Shown here piece after piece: positions 35,332-43,020 of a DNA stretch of 63,377 nt. The DNA comes from Candidatus Butyricimonas faecavium (GTDB lineage Bacteria > Bacteroidota > Bacteroidia > Bacteroidales > Marinifilaceae), in NCBI GenBank assembly GCA_944321125.1, contig CALUKD010000020.1:1-63377 (forward strand). Reading direction: 5' to 3'. Within the stretch, counting starts at the first letter, position 1. Each line of letters begins with the position of its first letter. The notes under the pieces were generated by a model, which was given only the letters and a program-made list of their open reading frames with translations, searched no databases and was not told the DNA's origin. The translations under genes were made by a program, and so were the position numbers.

Positions 35332-36129
35332 ATGGATAAGTTGATAAATCAGAAGATGTTTTTTTTGTTGGCCGGACCTTGTGTGATTGAGGGGGAGGAG
35401 ATGGCTTTAAATATTGCAGAACACGTGAAGAAGGTTACGGACCGCTTGGGAATTCCGTACGTGTTCAAGGGATCATTTAAGAAGGCCAATCGTTCGCGTC
35501 TGGATTCTTTCACGGGAATTGGGGACGAGAAGGCTTTGAAGATATTGGCTAAGGTGAAAGCCGAATTCGGAATTCCGGTGGTTACGGATATTCACACGGA
35601 ACAGGATGCGGAAATGGCTGCTGAATACGTGGATGTATTACAGATCCCGGCTTTTTTGTGCCGTCAGACAGATTTACTGGTGGCTGCAGCAAAAACGGGA
35701 AAGATCGTGAATATCAAGAAGGGACAGTTCCTTTCTCCCGAGTCCATGAAATTTGCCGTGGATAAGGTAAGAGAATCCGGGGACGATCGGGTAATGGTTA
35801 CAGAGCGTGGGACGACGTTCGGGTATCAGGATCTGATCGTGGATTACCGCGGAATCAGTATTATGCAACGGACTTGCCAGTGTCCGGTGGTTGTGGATGT
35901 GACACATTCTTTGCAACAACCAAATCAAGCTTCCGGAGTAACCGGAGGGCAGCCGGAATTAATTGAAACGATTGCCAAAGCTGGAATAGCCGTGGGGGCC
36001 GATGGTATTTTTATTGAAACTCATGCTGATCCTCGTTGTGCGAAATCGGATGGAGCAAATATGTTACGTCTGGATTTAATCGAAGGATTACTAGAAAAAT
36101 TAGTTCGCATCAGAGAAGCGATAAAATAG
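35332..36129 (+). CDS. kdsA: 3-deoxy-8-phosphooctulonate synthase
   Basis: Condenses arabinose 5-phosphate and PEP to Kdo-8-phosphate for lipid A/core synthesis in the cytoplasm. 265 residues with LLAGPCVIEGEEMAL at the start, YVFKGSFKKANRSR, QIPAFLCRQTDLL, IKKGQFLSPESMKF, TERGTTFGYQDLIVD and IFIETHADPRCAKSDG. The N-terminal KANRS motif separates KdsA from DAHP synthase. It probably shares transcription with rarA and ends at a strong hairpin. Confidence 0.96.
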   Translation: MDKLINQKMFFLLAGPCVIEGEEMALNIAEHVKKVTDRLGIPYVFKGSFKKANRSRLDSFTGIGDEKALKILAKVKAEFGIPVVTDIHTEQDAEMAAEYVDVLQIPAFLCRQTDLLVAAAKTGKIVNIKKGQFLSPESMKFAVDKVRESGDDRVMVTERGTTFGYQDLIVDYRGISIMQRTCQCPVVVDVTHSLQQPNQASGVTGGQPELIETIAKAGIAVGADGIFIETHADPRCAKSDGANMLRLDLIEGLLEKLVRIREAIK

Positions 36130-36130
36130 T

Positions 36131-36190
36131 TTATAAAGTTCATAAGGTTGATAATGCGAAGATATTTTATGAACCTTATGAACTTTATAA
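36131..36190. terminator. Large perfect hairpin between convergent kdsA and manA (family B)
   Basis: Left arm TTATAAAGTTCATAAGGTT (36131-36149) and right arm AACCTTATGAACTTTATAA (36172-36190) are exact 19-bp reverse complements. It directly follows the kdsA stop codon and abuts the manA stop codon, fitting a bidirectional terminator, but the sequence also recurs elsewhere in the window as a dispersed repeat. Confidence 0.8.
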
Positions 36191-36191
36191 T

Positions 36192-37163
36192 TTATTCTTC
36201 CACGTATATTTCTAAGATTTGCGTTATGTCATCCGGGTATAGTGTAAGGTGTTTGAAGCAAGCGGGTATGAGAACGGTTTCTCCTTTGTTGACTAATACA
36301 GGCTCGCACTCACCAGTCGTGATGGTGAATTTTCCTTGCAGGCACATATAGATTACAAATGAATCGAGGTGAACGTACTCTTTTTCAATATCACGGTTAA
36401 ATACAAGCAAATTCGTGGTGAAGTAGGGGCACTTCACGAGTCTTGCGGATTGATTATCCTGTGGAGTATAGTTTATCCGGTGTTGTGGTTGATAACTGTA
36501 ATCAATCACGTCTGTGGCTAGATCCGTGTGTAGTTCACGGGTATTCCCGTTGGCATCTTTTCGGTTATAGTCGTAAATCCGGTACGTGATATCGGAAGTT
36601 TGTTGAATCTCTGCGATCAGGCATCCTTTACCAATGGCGTGAACCAGTCCGGCAGGAATAAAGAAACTTTCTCCCTTTTTCACTTTCTGGACATTCAATA
36701 AATCCGTAAGTTTATTTTGATGTAATGCTTGGAGATAGGTCGCTTTGTTGATTTCATGGGTGAATCCTAACACGAGGGAAGCATCCTTTTCAGCATCAAC
36801 AATATACCACATTTCAGTTTTTCCGTAGGCATTATGACGTTCTTTTGCCGTCTTGTCATCTGGGTGAACTTGGATGGACAGATCATCGTTTGCATCAATG
36901 TATTTGATTAATAGAGGGAATTCAATACCGAATTTTTCGTATATATGATCTCCGACAAGATCCCCCATATACACTTCGATCAATTCTTGTAAATCATTGT
37001 CGGCAAGGATTCCGTTTGAAACCACCGAGATATTGTCTTCTACGGCCGATATTTCCCAACTTTCACCAATGGATTCTTCGTGTTCTTTACTTTTGTAGGC
37101 TAATCTTTCACCTCCCCATATCTTTTTTTTGAGAATTGGATGGAATTTTAACGGGTATAACAT
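36192..37163 (-). CDS. manA: Mannose-6-phosphate isomerase, class I
   Basis: Zinc enzyme interconverting fructose 6-phosphate and mannose 6-phosphate, feeding GDP-mannose and glycan synthesis. 323 residues, as in the short Bacteroidetes form. Seen: KKIWGGERLAYKS, GESWEISAVEDN, PLLIKYIDANDDLSIQVHPDD (zinc and active-site region), GKTEMWYIVDAE, GLVHAIGKGCLIAEIQQTSDITYRIYDYNR. The C-terminal cupin part is truncated relative to the longer class. A -7-like TATCTTTG on the minus strand is at plus 37203-37210. Confidence 0.94.
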   Translation of the reverse strand: MLYPLKFHPILKKKIWGGERLAYKSKEHEESIGESWEISAVEDNISVVSNGILADNDLQELIEVYMGDLVGDHIYEKFGIEFPLLIKYIDANDDLSIQVHPDDKTAKERHNAYGKTEMWYIVDAEKDASLVLGFTHEINKATYLQALHQNKLTDLLNVQKVKKGESFFIPAGLVHAIGKGCLIAEIQQTSDITYRIYDYNRKDANGNTRELHTDLATDVIDYSYQPQHRINYTPQDNQSARLVKCPYFTTNLLVFNRDIEKEYVHLDSFVIYMCLQGKFTITTGECEPVLVNKGETVLIPACFKHLTLYPDDITQILEIYVEE

Positions 37164-37292
37164 GATTTCTTTTTTTGTTAGGCATAATTATTGTACGAAA
37201 AACAAAGATAGAAATTTTGTGATAGGGGAATTATAAATTTATGGATTAATTTTGCAATAGATTTACGGTTAATGTTATAAAAACGGAGTAAA

Positions 37293-38330
37293 ATGAAGAA
37301 ATTAGGAATGTTTAGTCTCATCGTGGGGAGTTTATGGTTGGGTGGTTGTAGTGACGATGATAAAGATTTTGTGTTAGATGTCAATCGGATGACGGGTGTT
37401 GATTGGTATTATAATAGAACTACGAGTAAGAATTATTTGTCATTCTCGGATGAAAATGTACTGGAAATAAATCGTTTTGATAAAGGCGGAGAAATAAAGG
37501 GTATCGATTTGAGAGGAGTGATTGATTCTGTGGCCGGAACGTGGCGGGATGAAGGGGAGAATAAACTTGCTGTGGATTGGAAGAATGGGAATTCCGAAAC
37601 GTGGACAGTGGAAAATTGTACGTCCAAAAAGTTGGTTGTGAATAATGGTTGGGGAGAACGAGAGTATATCACGAAACCAGCCTATCTTGAAAATTTGACG
37701 GGAGATGCTTTTTGGGTGAATAGATTTGTAGATGGCGTGAGCAAGTCTCAACTTGGTTTCCGAATCTCAAATGATAGAAGTATGCGTGCGGGATATGTAC
37801 TTGCTTTGTTATCGGATGATGAGGCAGTAAAACTGAAAGATTATAATAATGTTTGGAAAGGAGAGGCGGATATTAGTCGGGTGGAAGATCGGAAGATACG
37901 CTTTTCCTGTCGTATTTCTTCTGATTATGTGAAATTTGACGAGTTTGTTACGGCAGATAATTTTACTCCAATGCGATTGGATGAAATTAATTTTGCGACA
38001 ACAACGATTGCCGGGAAAGAGACTTTGAAAATTACGTGGAATGAGTTTAAGGGGGATAATGTGTATTATAAAATAGAGGTATATTCTGTCAATAAATCTG
38101 GTCAGGAAACTGATGTATATTTTGAAAGCGAATTATTCCCCTATAATAATGGTGAATTTTCTCTTGATGAAAATACGATAGGAAAGATTAATGAATTGAA
38201 TAAGATTGATCCTGAGAAAGAGAACATACTTCGTTTGACGGCTGTTATGCTGGAAAAAGGTGTCACATACAATAGTATGATTGCTGAGAATCGAGTACAG
38301 GCTGTTGTGTATGTTACGAAACCTTGGTAG
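37293..38330 (+). CDS. Lipoprotein of unknown function
   Basis: 345 residues. Signal peptide and lipobox (SLWLGGCSDDD, Cys19) with Asp residues after the Cys, the pattern linked with surface export of lipoproteins in Bacteroidetes. The body is beta-rich with alternating hydrophobic/polar strands (TWRDEGENKLAVDWKNGNSE, TLKITWNEFKGDNVYYKIEV), the last of which resembles a fibronectin-III-like strand pair. No family recognised. A -7-like TAATTTTG (37247-37254) precedes it. It is convergent with the following hydrolase gene, with a 15-bp gap. Confidence 0.8.
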   Translation: MKKLGMFSLIVGSLWLGGCSDDDKDFVLDVNRMTGVDWYYNRTTSKNYLSFSDENVLEINRFDKGGEIKGIDLRGVIDSVAGTWRDEGENKLAVDWKNGNSETWTVENCTSKKLVVNNGWGEREYITKPAYLENLTGDAFWVNRFVDGVSKSQLGFRISNDRSMRAGYVLALLSDDEAVKLKDYNNVWKGEADISRVEDRKIRFSCRISSDYVKFDEFVTADNFTPMRLDEINFATTTIAGKETLKITWNEFKGDNVYYKIEVYSVNKSGQETDVYFESELFPYNNGEFSLDENTIGKINELNKIDPEKENILRLTAVMLEKGVTYNSMIAENRVQAVVYVTKPW

Positions 38331-38345
38331 ATATAATCAGCTATT

Positions 38346-39128
38346 TTAGTTTGATTCTAAAAGGAAATTTTTAATTGCTTGAGCCAGTTTTTCCGGTTGT
38401 TCGCTATGAATCCAATGTCCGCATTGTGGAAGTTCGATGAGGCGGGCTGCCGGAAATTCTTTTTGCAGGCAGTCTATTCCTGTGATCAAGTTGGATTGTT
38501 CTCCTTTAATGAACAGAATTTCTTTGCCATACGTGTTGTTGGGTAGAGAAGAGGGGCAGCCGCTGATTTCGTCAAAATGTTTACTGATTACTTGGTGATT
38601 GATTTTCCATTCGAAGCCAGAAGAGGTTTTCTTTATATTCTTTAGAAACAATTGTTGAGAACGTTTCGTTCTGAAATGTTGTTGAATGGCTTCCTTGACT
38701 TCTTCCCGGTTATGTAAACGGGAAAGATCGAAATTCGCCATGAAATCGATAATCCGGTTATGACTTCCACCATCCCGTTGGGAGTAGGATATGGGTGCTA
38801 TATCCACGACTATGGCTTTATTCACAAGTTCCGGCCTTTTAAGTAATAAAGCCATCACGATTTTTCCACCCATCGAATGGCCCGCGATATGGGGACGTAC
38901 GGGGAGTTTTAAGTCTTCAATGAGTTCAATAATATCATTACTCATCACCTCGTAATTCATGGCCTCGTCGTGGGGTGATTGACCGTGATTACGGACATCC
39001 GGTAAAATGACTTGGAATTTATCTTCTAATAAATGGGCAATAGGAAGCCAATTTTCAGATGCTCCCCATAGACCGTGAAGTATAATTAGGGGAGTCCCCT
39101 CGCCAATGGTACGGAAAAATAATTTCAT
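38346..39128 (-). CDS. Alpha/beta hydrolase (YbfF-like esterase)
   Basis: 260-residue cytoplasmic hydrolase. Oxyanion strand LIILHGLWGASENW, nucleophile elbow G-H-S85-M-G-G, a cap of helices in the middle, and the catalytic His in LPQCGHWIHSEQP near the end. This layout and length match the YbfF/acyl-CoA esterase group. ATG at 39128 (MKLFFRTIGEG) is preferred; the upstream ATG at 39155 adds an unrelated MCHKSHRFN leader. The gene lies after the sdh terminator on the same strand, so it has its own transcript. Confidence 0.9.
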   Translation of the reverse strand: MKLFFRTIGEGTPLIILHGLWGASENWLPIAHLLEDKFQVILPDVRNHGQSPHDEAMNYEVMSNDIIELIEDLKLPVRPHIAGHSMGGKIVMALLLKRPELVNKAIVVDIAPISYSQRDGGSHNRIIDFMANFDLSRLHNREEVKEAIQQHFRTKRSQQLFLKNIKKTSSGFEWKINHQVISKHFDEISGCPSSLPNNTYGKEILFIKGEQSNLITGIDCLQKEFPAARLIELPQCGHWIHSEQPEKLAQAIKNFLLESN

Positions 39129-39197
39129 GTTGAATCGGTGTGATTTATGGCACAAATTTACAAATAGAGAACGAATAATAGGATAATACGGTGTAAA

Positions 39198-39225
39198 AAA
39201 AAGACCGCTATAAAGCGGTCTTTTT
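39198..39225 (-). terminator. Terminator of the sdhCAB operon
   Basis: AAAAAGACCGCT-ATAA-AGCGGTCTTTTT, a perfect 12-bp stem flanked by A and T runs, 18 bp past the sdhB stop on the minus strand. Confidence 0.9.
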
Positions 39226-39243
39226 ATATTACATGAAGTAAAA

Positions 39244-40005
39244 CTAGTCTTTCAATTTGGCTTTTAAGAATTCTCTATTCAAACGAGCGATATGCTCAAT
39301 AGAGATGCTCTTCGGACATTCTGATTCGCAAGCACCTGTGTTGGTACAGTTACCAAATCCGAGTTCGTCCATTTTAGCCACCATGGCTTTTGCACGGCGG
39401 GCTGCCTCGATCTTTCCTTGTGGAAGAAGAGCCAACTGGGAAACTTTAGCAGCCACGAAAAGCATAGCTGAAGAGTTTTTACAAGTAGCGGCACAAGCTC
39501 CACATCCGATGCAAGCGGCAGCATCCATGGCCTCGTCGGCAGCCGGTTTAGCAATTGGAATTGCATTTCCGTCAGGAACACCACCGGTATTTACTGAAAC
39601 ATATCCACCAGCTTGAAGAATCTTTTCGTAAGCACCACGGTCTACGATCAAGTCTTTAATTACCGGGAAAGCCCCGCAACGCCACGGTTCGATAGTGATT
39701 GTTGCTCCATCTTGGAAACGGCGCATGTGTAATTGGCAAGTGGTTACATCATCGTCTGGTCCGTGTGCGCGTCCGTCGATGAATAAACTACATGTTCCAC
39801 AGATACCCTCGCGACAGTCGTGATCGAAAGCCACCGGTTCTTTGTTCTCGCTAACCAGTTGTTCATTTAGAATGTCAAGCATTTCAAGGAATGAGCTACC
39901 GGTTGAAATATCATGAATCTTGTATGTTTCAAACCCACCTTTTGATTTTGCATCTTTTTGACGCCAGATCTTTAGGGTTAGTTCTTTTAATATTTTATCT
40001 GCCAT
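39244..40005 (-). CDS. sdhB: Succinate dehydrogenase/fumarate reductase iron-sulfur subunit
   Basis: Electron-transfer subunit of the membrane succinate:quinone oxidoreductase; in an anaerobe it mostly works as fumarate reductase. 253 residues. The [2Fe-2S] ligands are in [20 protein letters not shown], and the [4Fe-4S]/[3Fe-4S] ligands in [15 protein letters not shown] and [16 protein letters not shown]. The gene order sdhC-sdhA-sdhB and the spacing (19 bp to sdhA) show one operon. Confidence 0.97.
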   Translation of the reverse strand: MADKILKELTLKIWRQKDAKSKGGFETYKIHDISTGSSFLEMLDILNEQLVSENKEPVAFDHDCREGICGTCSLFIDGRAHGPDDDVTTCQLHMRRFQDGATITIEPWRCGAFPVIKDLIVDRGAYEKILQAGGYVSVNTGGVPDGNAIPIAKPAADEAMDAAACIGCGACAATCKNSSAMLFVAAKVSQLALLPQGKIEAARRAKAMVAKMDELGFGNCTNTGACESECPKSISIEHIARLNREFLKAKLKD

Positions 40006-40024
40006 AACGATTTTTCATTTAAGA

Positions 40025-41965
40025 TTATTTATAAGAACGTTGAGCTACCTGAATATTTTCAAATACAAGCGGTTCCTTATGTAATTCAGGCTCTTTGTCG
40101 TCTCCCTTGTATTCCCAAACGGAAACGTACTGATAATGTTCGTCATCACGTTTCGCTTCACCTTCTTCTGTAACTGATTCCAGACGGAAATGACCTCCGC
40201 ATGATTCGTTACGATTCAAGGCATCCAAAGCCATTAAGTGTGCGATTTCGAGGAAGTCTGCCACACGTCCGGCTTTTTCGAGCTCGTTGTTCATAGCTGT
40301 AAACTCTCCGGTTATACGCAAATCTTTGTAGAATTCGTCCTTTAATTCGGCGATTAACTTGATTGCTTTTTTCAATCCCTCAGCTTCACGAGCCATTCCG
40401 ATATAATCCCACATGATATGTCCCAACATTTTGTGGAAGTGGTCCGGAGATTTTGTTCCCTTAATATCGTACAATTTACGCAGACGGTCGGTTACATGCT
40501 TTTCTGCAGCGTCGAATTCTGGTGTATTTGTTTTGATCTTCGGGGTCTGGATGTCTTTTGCGAGATAATCTCCGATCGTATATGGCAAAACGAAATACCC
40601 GTCAGCCAAACCTTGCATCAAAGCAGATGCTCCTAAACGGTTAGCTCCGTGGTCAGAGAAGTTACATTCTCCGATAGCGTACAATCCCGGAATGGTAGTC
40701 ATCAAGTTGTAGTCAACCCAAAGACCTCCCATAGAGTAGTGAATAGCCGGGTAGATCATCATCGGGTTATTGTATGGATCAACAGCAGTGATCTTTTCGT
40801 ACATTTGGAATAAGTTTCCGTAACGTTCTTCAATCACGTGTCTTCCCAAGCGGTCGATAGCATATTTGAAGTCCAAGAATACGGCTTTACCGGTGTTATT
40901 TACTCCAAATCCGGCATCGCATCTTTCTTTGGCAGCACGGGATGCCACGTCACGAGGAACCAAGTTTCCGAATGCCGGATAACGACGCTCCAAGTAGAAA
41001 TCACGGTCTTCGTCCGGAATATCGTTCGGATGTAATGTTCCTGCTTGTAGTTTCTTGGCATCTTCCAATTTTTTCGGAACCCAAACACGTCCGTCATTAC
41101 GTAATGACTCGGACATCAAAGTCAATTTACTTTGTTGGTCTCCGTGTACCGGGATACAAGTCGGGTGGATTTGTACGAAGCAAGGATTTCCGAACATGGC
41201 ACCGCGTTTGTAAGCTTGCCAAGCGGCACTACCGTTACATCCCATTGCATTAGTTGACAAGAAAAATACGTTACCGTATCCTCCGGTAGCCAATACCACT
41301 GCATGAGCCCCGAAACGTTCGATTTTTCCGGTAACTAGGTTACGGGCAATAACACCTCTTGCTTTTCCGTCAACGATAACAATATCCAGTACTTCGTGAC
41401 GAGTATATGATTTGATTTTACCTTTTTCAATTTGACGGTTCATGGCTCCGTAACATCCTAACAACAACTGTTGTCCGGTCTGACCGCGAGCATAGAACGT
41501 ACGGCTTACCAATGCACCTCCGAAAGAACGGTTATCCAAAAGACCGCCGTAATCGCGGGCAAACGGTACACCTTGAGCAACGCATTGGTCTATAATGGCA
41601 TTACTTACTTCTGCCAAACGATAAACGTTGGCTTCACGAGCCCGGTAGTCACCACCTTTAATAGTTTCATAAAATAGCCTGTATACAGAGTCGTTATCAT
41701 TCGTGTAATTCTTGGCAGCGTTGATACCTCCCTGTGCAGCAATAGAGTGAGCACGACGGGGAGAGTCCTGATAGCAGAAAGTGGTTACGTTATATCCTAG
41801 TTCAGCAAGACTGGCAGCAGCCGATCCTCCGGCTAGTCCGGTACCAACGATAATAACATCAAGTTTTCTTTTATTAGCAGGGCTCACAACATTGATATGG
41901 GCTTTGTGATTCGACCATTTCTGAGCTAGCGGGCCTGCTGGTATTTTAGCGTTTAATTCTGTCAT
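40025..41965 (-). CDS. sdhA: Succinate dehydrogenase/fumarate reductase flavoprotein subunit
   Basis: Catalytic subunit with covalent FAD. 646 residues. FAD fold [21 protein letters not shown]; the His-flavin attachment region [23 protein letters not shown]; substrate motif [42 protein letters not shown]-terminal NESCGGHFR. The length and the SdhC partner match the Bacteroidetes B-type enzyme. A gap of about 96 bp to sdhC holds a family A repeat. Confidence 0.97.
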   Translation of the reverse strand: MTELNAKIPAGPLAQKWSNHKAHINVVSPANKRKLDVIIVGTGLAGGSAAASLAELGYNVTTFCYQDSPRRAHSIAAQGGINAAKNYTNDNDSVYRLFYETIKGGDYRAREANVYRLAEVSNAIIDQCVAQGVPFARDYGGLLDNRSFGGALVSRTFYARGQTGQQLLLGCYGAMNRQIEKGKIKSYTRHEVLDIVIVDGKARGVIARNLVTGKIERFGAHAVVLATGGYGNVFFLSTNAMGCNGSAAWQAYKRGAMFGNPCFVQIHPTCIPVHGDQQSKLTLMSESLRNDGRVWVPKKLEDAKKLQAGTLHPNDIPDEDRDFYLERRYPAFGNLVPRDVASRAAKERCDAGFGVNNTGKAVFLDFKYAIDRLGRHVIEERYGNLFQMYEKITAVDPYNNPMMIYPAIHYSMGGLWVDYNLMTTIPGLYAIGECNFSDHGANRLGASALMQGLADGYFVLPYTIGDYLAKDIQTPKIKTNTPEFDAAEKHVTDRLRKLYDIKGTKSPDHFHKMLGHIMWDYIGMAREAEGLKKAIKLIAELKDEFYKDLRITGEFTAMNNELEKAGRVADFLEIAHLMALDALNRNESCGGHFRLESVTEEGEAKRDDEHYQYVSVWEYKGDDKEPELHKEPLVFENIQVAQRSYK

Positions 41966-41969
41966 AACC

Positions 41970-42060
41970 TTAGTAATTTTAGATTTTAAATTTTGAATTT
42001 TAAATTTAGATCGTTGATTTATGCAATTTGAAATCTACAATCTATAAATTTAAAATTGTT
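41970..42060 (-). repeat. AT-rich inverted repeat (family A) between sdhC and sdhA
   Basis: TTTTAGATTTTAAATTTTG and GAATTTTAAATTTAGAT on one side, AATTTGAAATCTACAATC and TATAAATTTAAAATTG on the other, with a short GC-richer centre near GATCGTTG. It separates two co-transcribed minus-strand cistrons. Confidence 0.65.
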
Positions 42061-42061
42061 G

Positions 42062-42751
42062 TTAGTTTGCCAGTCCAAGCATGAAATAAAGCGGAATGAT
42101 GCAAAAGCCTGCAGCAATGATGAAAGCGAAGATTTTAGCAAGACATTCCAGTCTTTTTCTCCAAATTTGGTTACATAAACCGATAGATTGGAATGCGGAC
42201 CAGAAACCGTGGGTCAAGTGTAATCCCAAGAAAATTCCTCCCAAGATGTAAAGGAAACAGTAGATGATACTTGATTTAAATAGTCCGGAAACCAAAGCAT
42301 AGGTGTTTTCCATGGCAGTACCGTCCACGTTGATTTCTGCTAAAAGAGGATCCCCGGCAAACTTGATTTTCCACCAGAAGTTCCAAAGGTGAACAAATAA
42401 GAAGATCAAAACCAAACCTCCCAAGATGTACATGTTTCTAGATGCCCATGTACAATTCCCTGATTGTCTGCGAAGATCGTACTTGATAGGACGTGCGCCT
42501 CTGTTTTGAAGAGTCAAGATAGAAGCCAAGATGATATGGATAATGAATCCTATGGCAAGAATCGGCTCTACGATTTTAATAATAGGATTCGTTGCCATGA
42601 AATGGGCTCCGATATTAAATAACTCTCCACTATTATCTACAATTAAAAGTAGATTCAGTGCTAAGTGGACGCACAAAAACGCAATAAGAAAAAGGCCTGA
42701 TAAACTCAGAATGATCTTTTTCCCAATCGACGATGTTAAGAAATTACTCAT
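42062..42751 (-). CDS. sdhC: Succinate dehydrogenase/fumarate reductase cytochrome b subunit
   Basis: Membrane anchor carrying heme b and the quinone site. 229 residues with five hydrophobic segments (IILSLSGLFLIAFLCVHLAL, PILAIGFIIHIILASILTL, YILGGLVLIFLFVHLWNF, SSIIYCFLYILGGIFLGLHL, IFAFIIAAGFCIIPLYFMLG). Conserved His residues in the helices fit diheme B-type SdhC (TIGR02046 kind). First gene of the operon, preceded by a -7 box on the minus strand. Confidence 0.93.
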   Translation of the reverse strand: MSNFLTSSIGKKIILSLSGLFLIAFLCVHLALNLLLIVDNSGELFNIGAHFMATNPIIKIVEPILAIGFIIHIILASILTLQNRGARPIKYDLRRQSGNCTWASRNMYILGGLVLIFLFVHLWNFWWKIKFAGDPLLAEINVDGTAMENTYALVSGLFKSSIIYCFLYILGGIFLGLHLTHGFWSAFQSIGLCNQIWRKRLECLAKIFAFIIAAGFCIIPLYFMLGLAN

Positions 42752-42796
42752 AATTAGGTCTATTTATTGATAACTATTTAAATTCTTTATCCGGCA

Positions 42797-42827
42797 CAAA
42801 AGTATCTATTTTTCCGTCATTTTAAAC
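42797..42827 (-). promoter_or_regulatory. Likely sdhCAB promoter
   Basis: On the minus strand TACTTTTG (plus 42797-42804) with GTTT 19 bp upstream. Leader of about 45 nt to the sdhC start. Confidence 0.45.
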
Positions 42828-42894
42828 GGGTTTATCTATTTTAAAATCATTCTAAATATACAGAATTTTTTCCGTAATGAAATGAGCTATTAAA

Positions 42895-43020
42895 GTTTAT
42901 AAAATTTGTAAGGTTCATAAGATATTTACAGCGTTTTCATTCCTTGTGTACAATACTTTGCAATAAATGTGCCAAGGAAATTTTTGTTATGGGAATACTT
43001 GAAATATTACTTTATAAACT
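42895..43020. repeat. Degenerate family B element between sdhC and the GH3 gene
   Basis: GTTTATAAAATTTGTAAGGTTCAT at 42895-42918 resembles the family B arm, and TTTATAAACT at 43011-43020 is the exact reverse complement of AGTTTATAAA at 42894-42903. The whole region from 42895 to the GH3 stop may be one degraded element. Confidence 0.45.
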
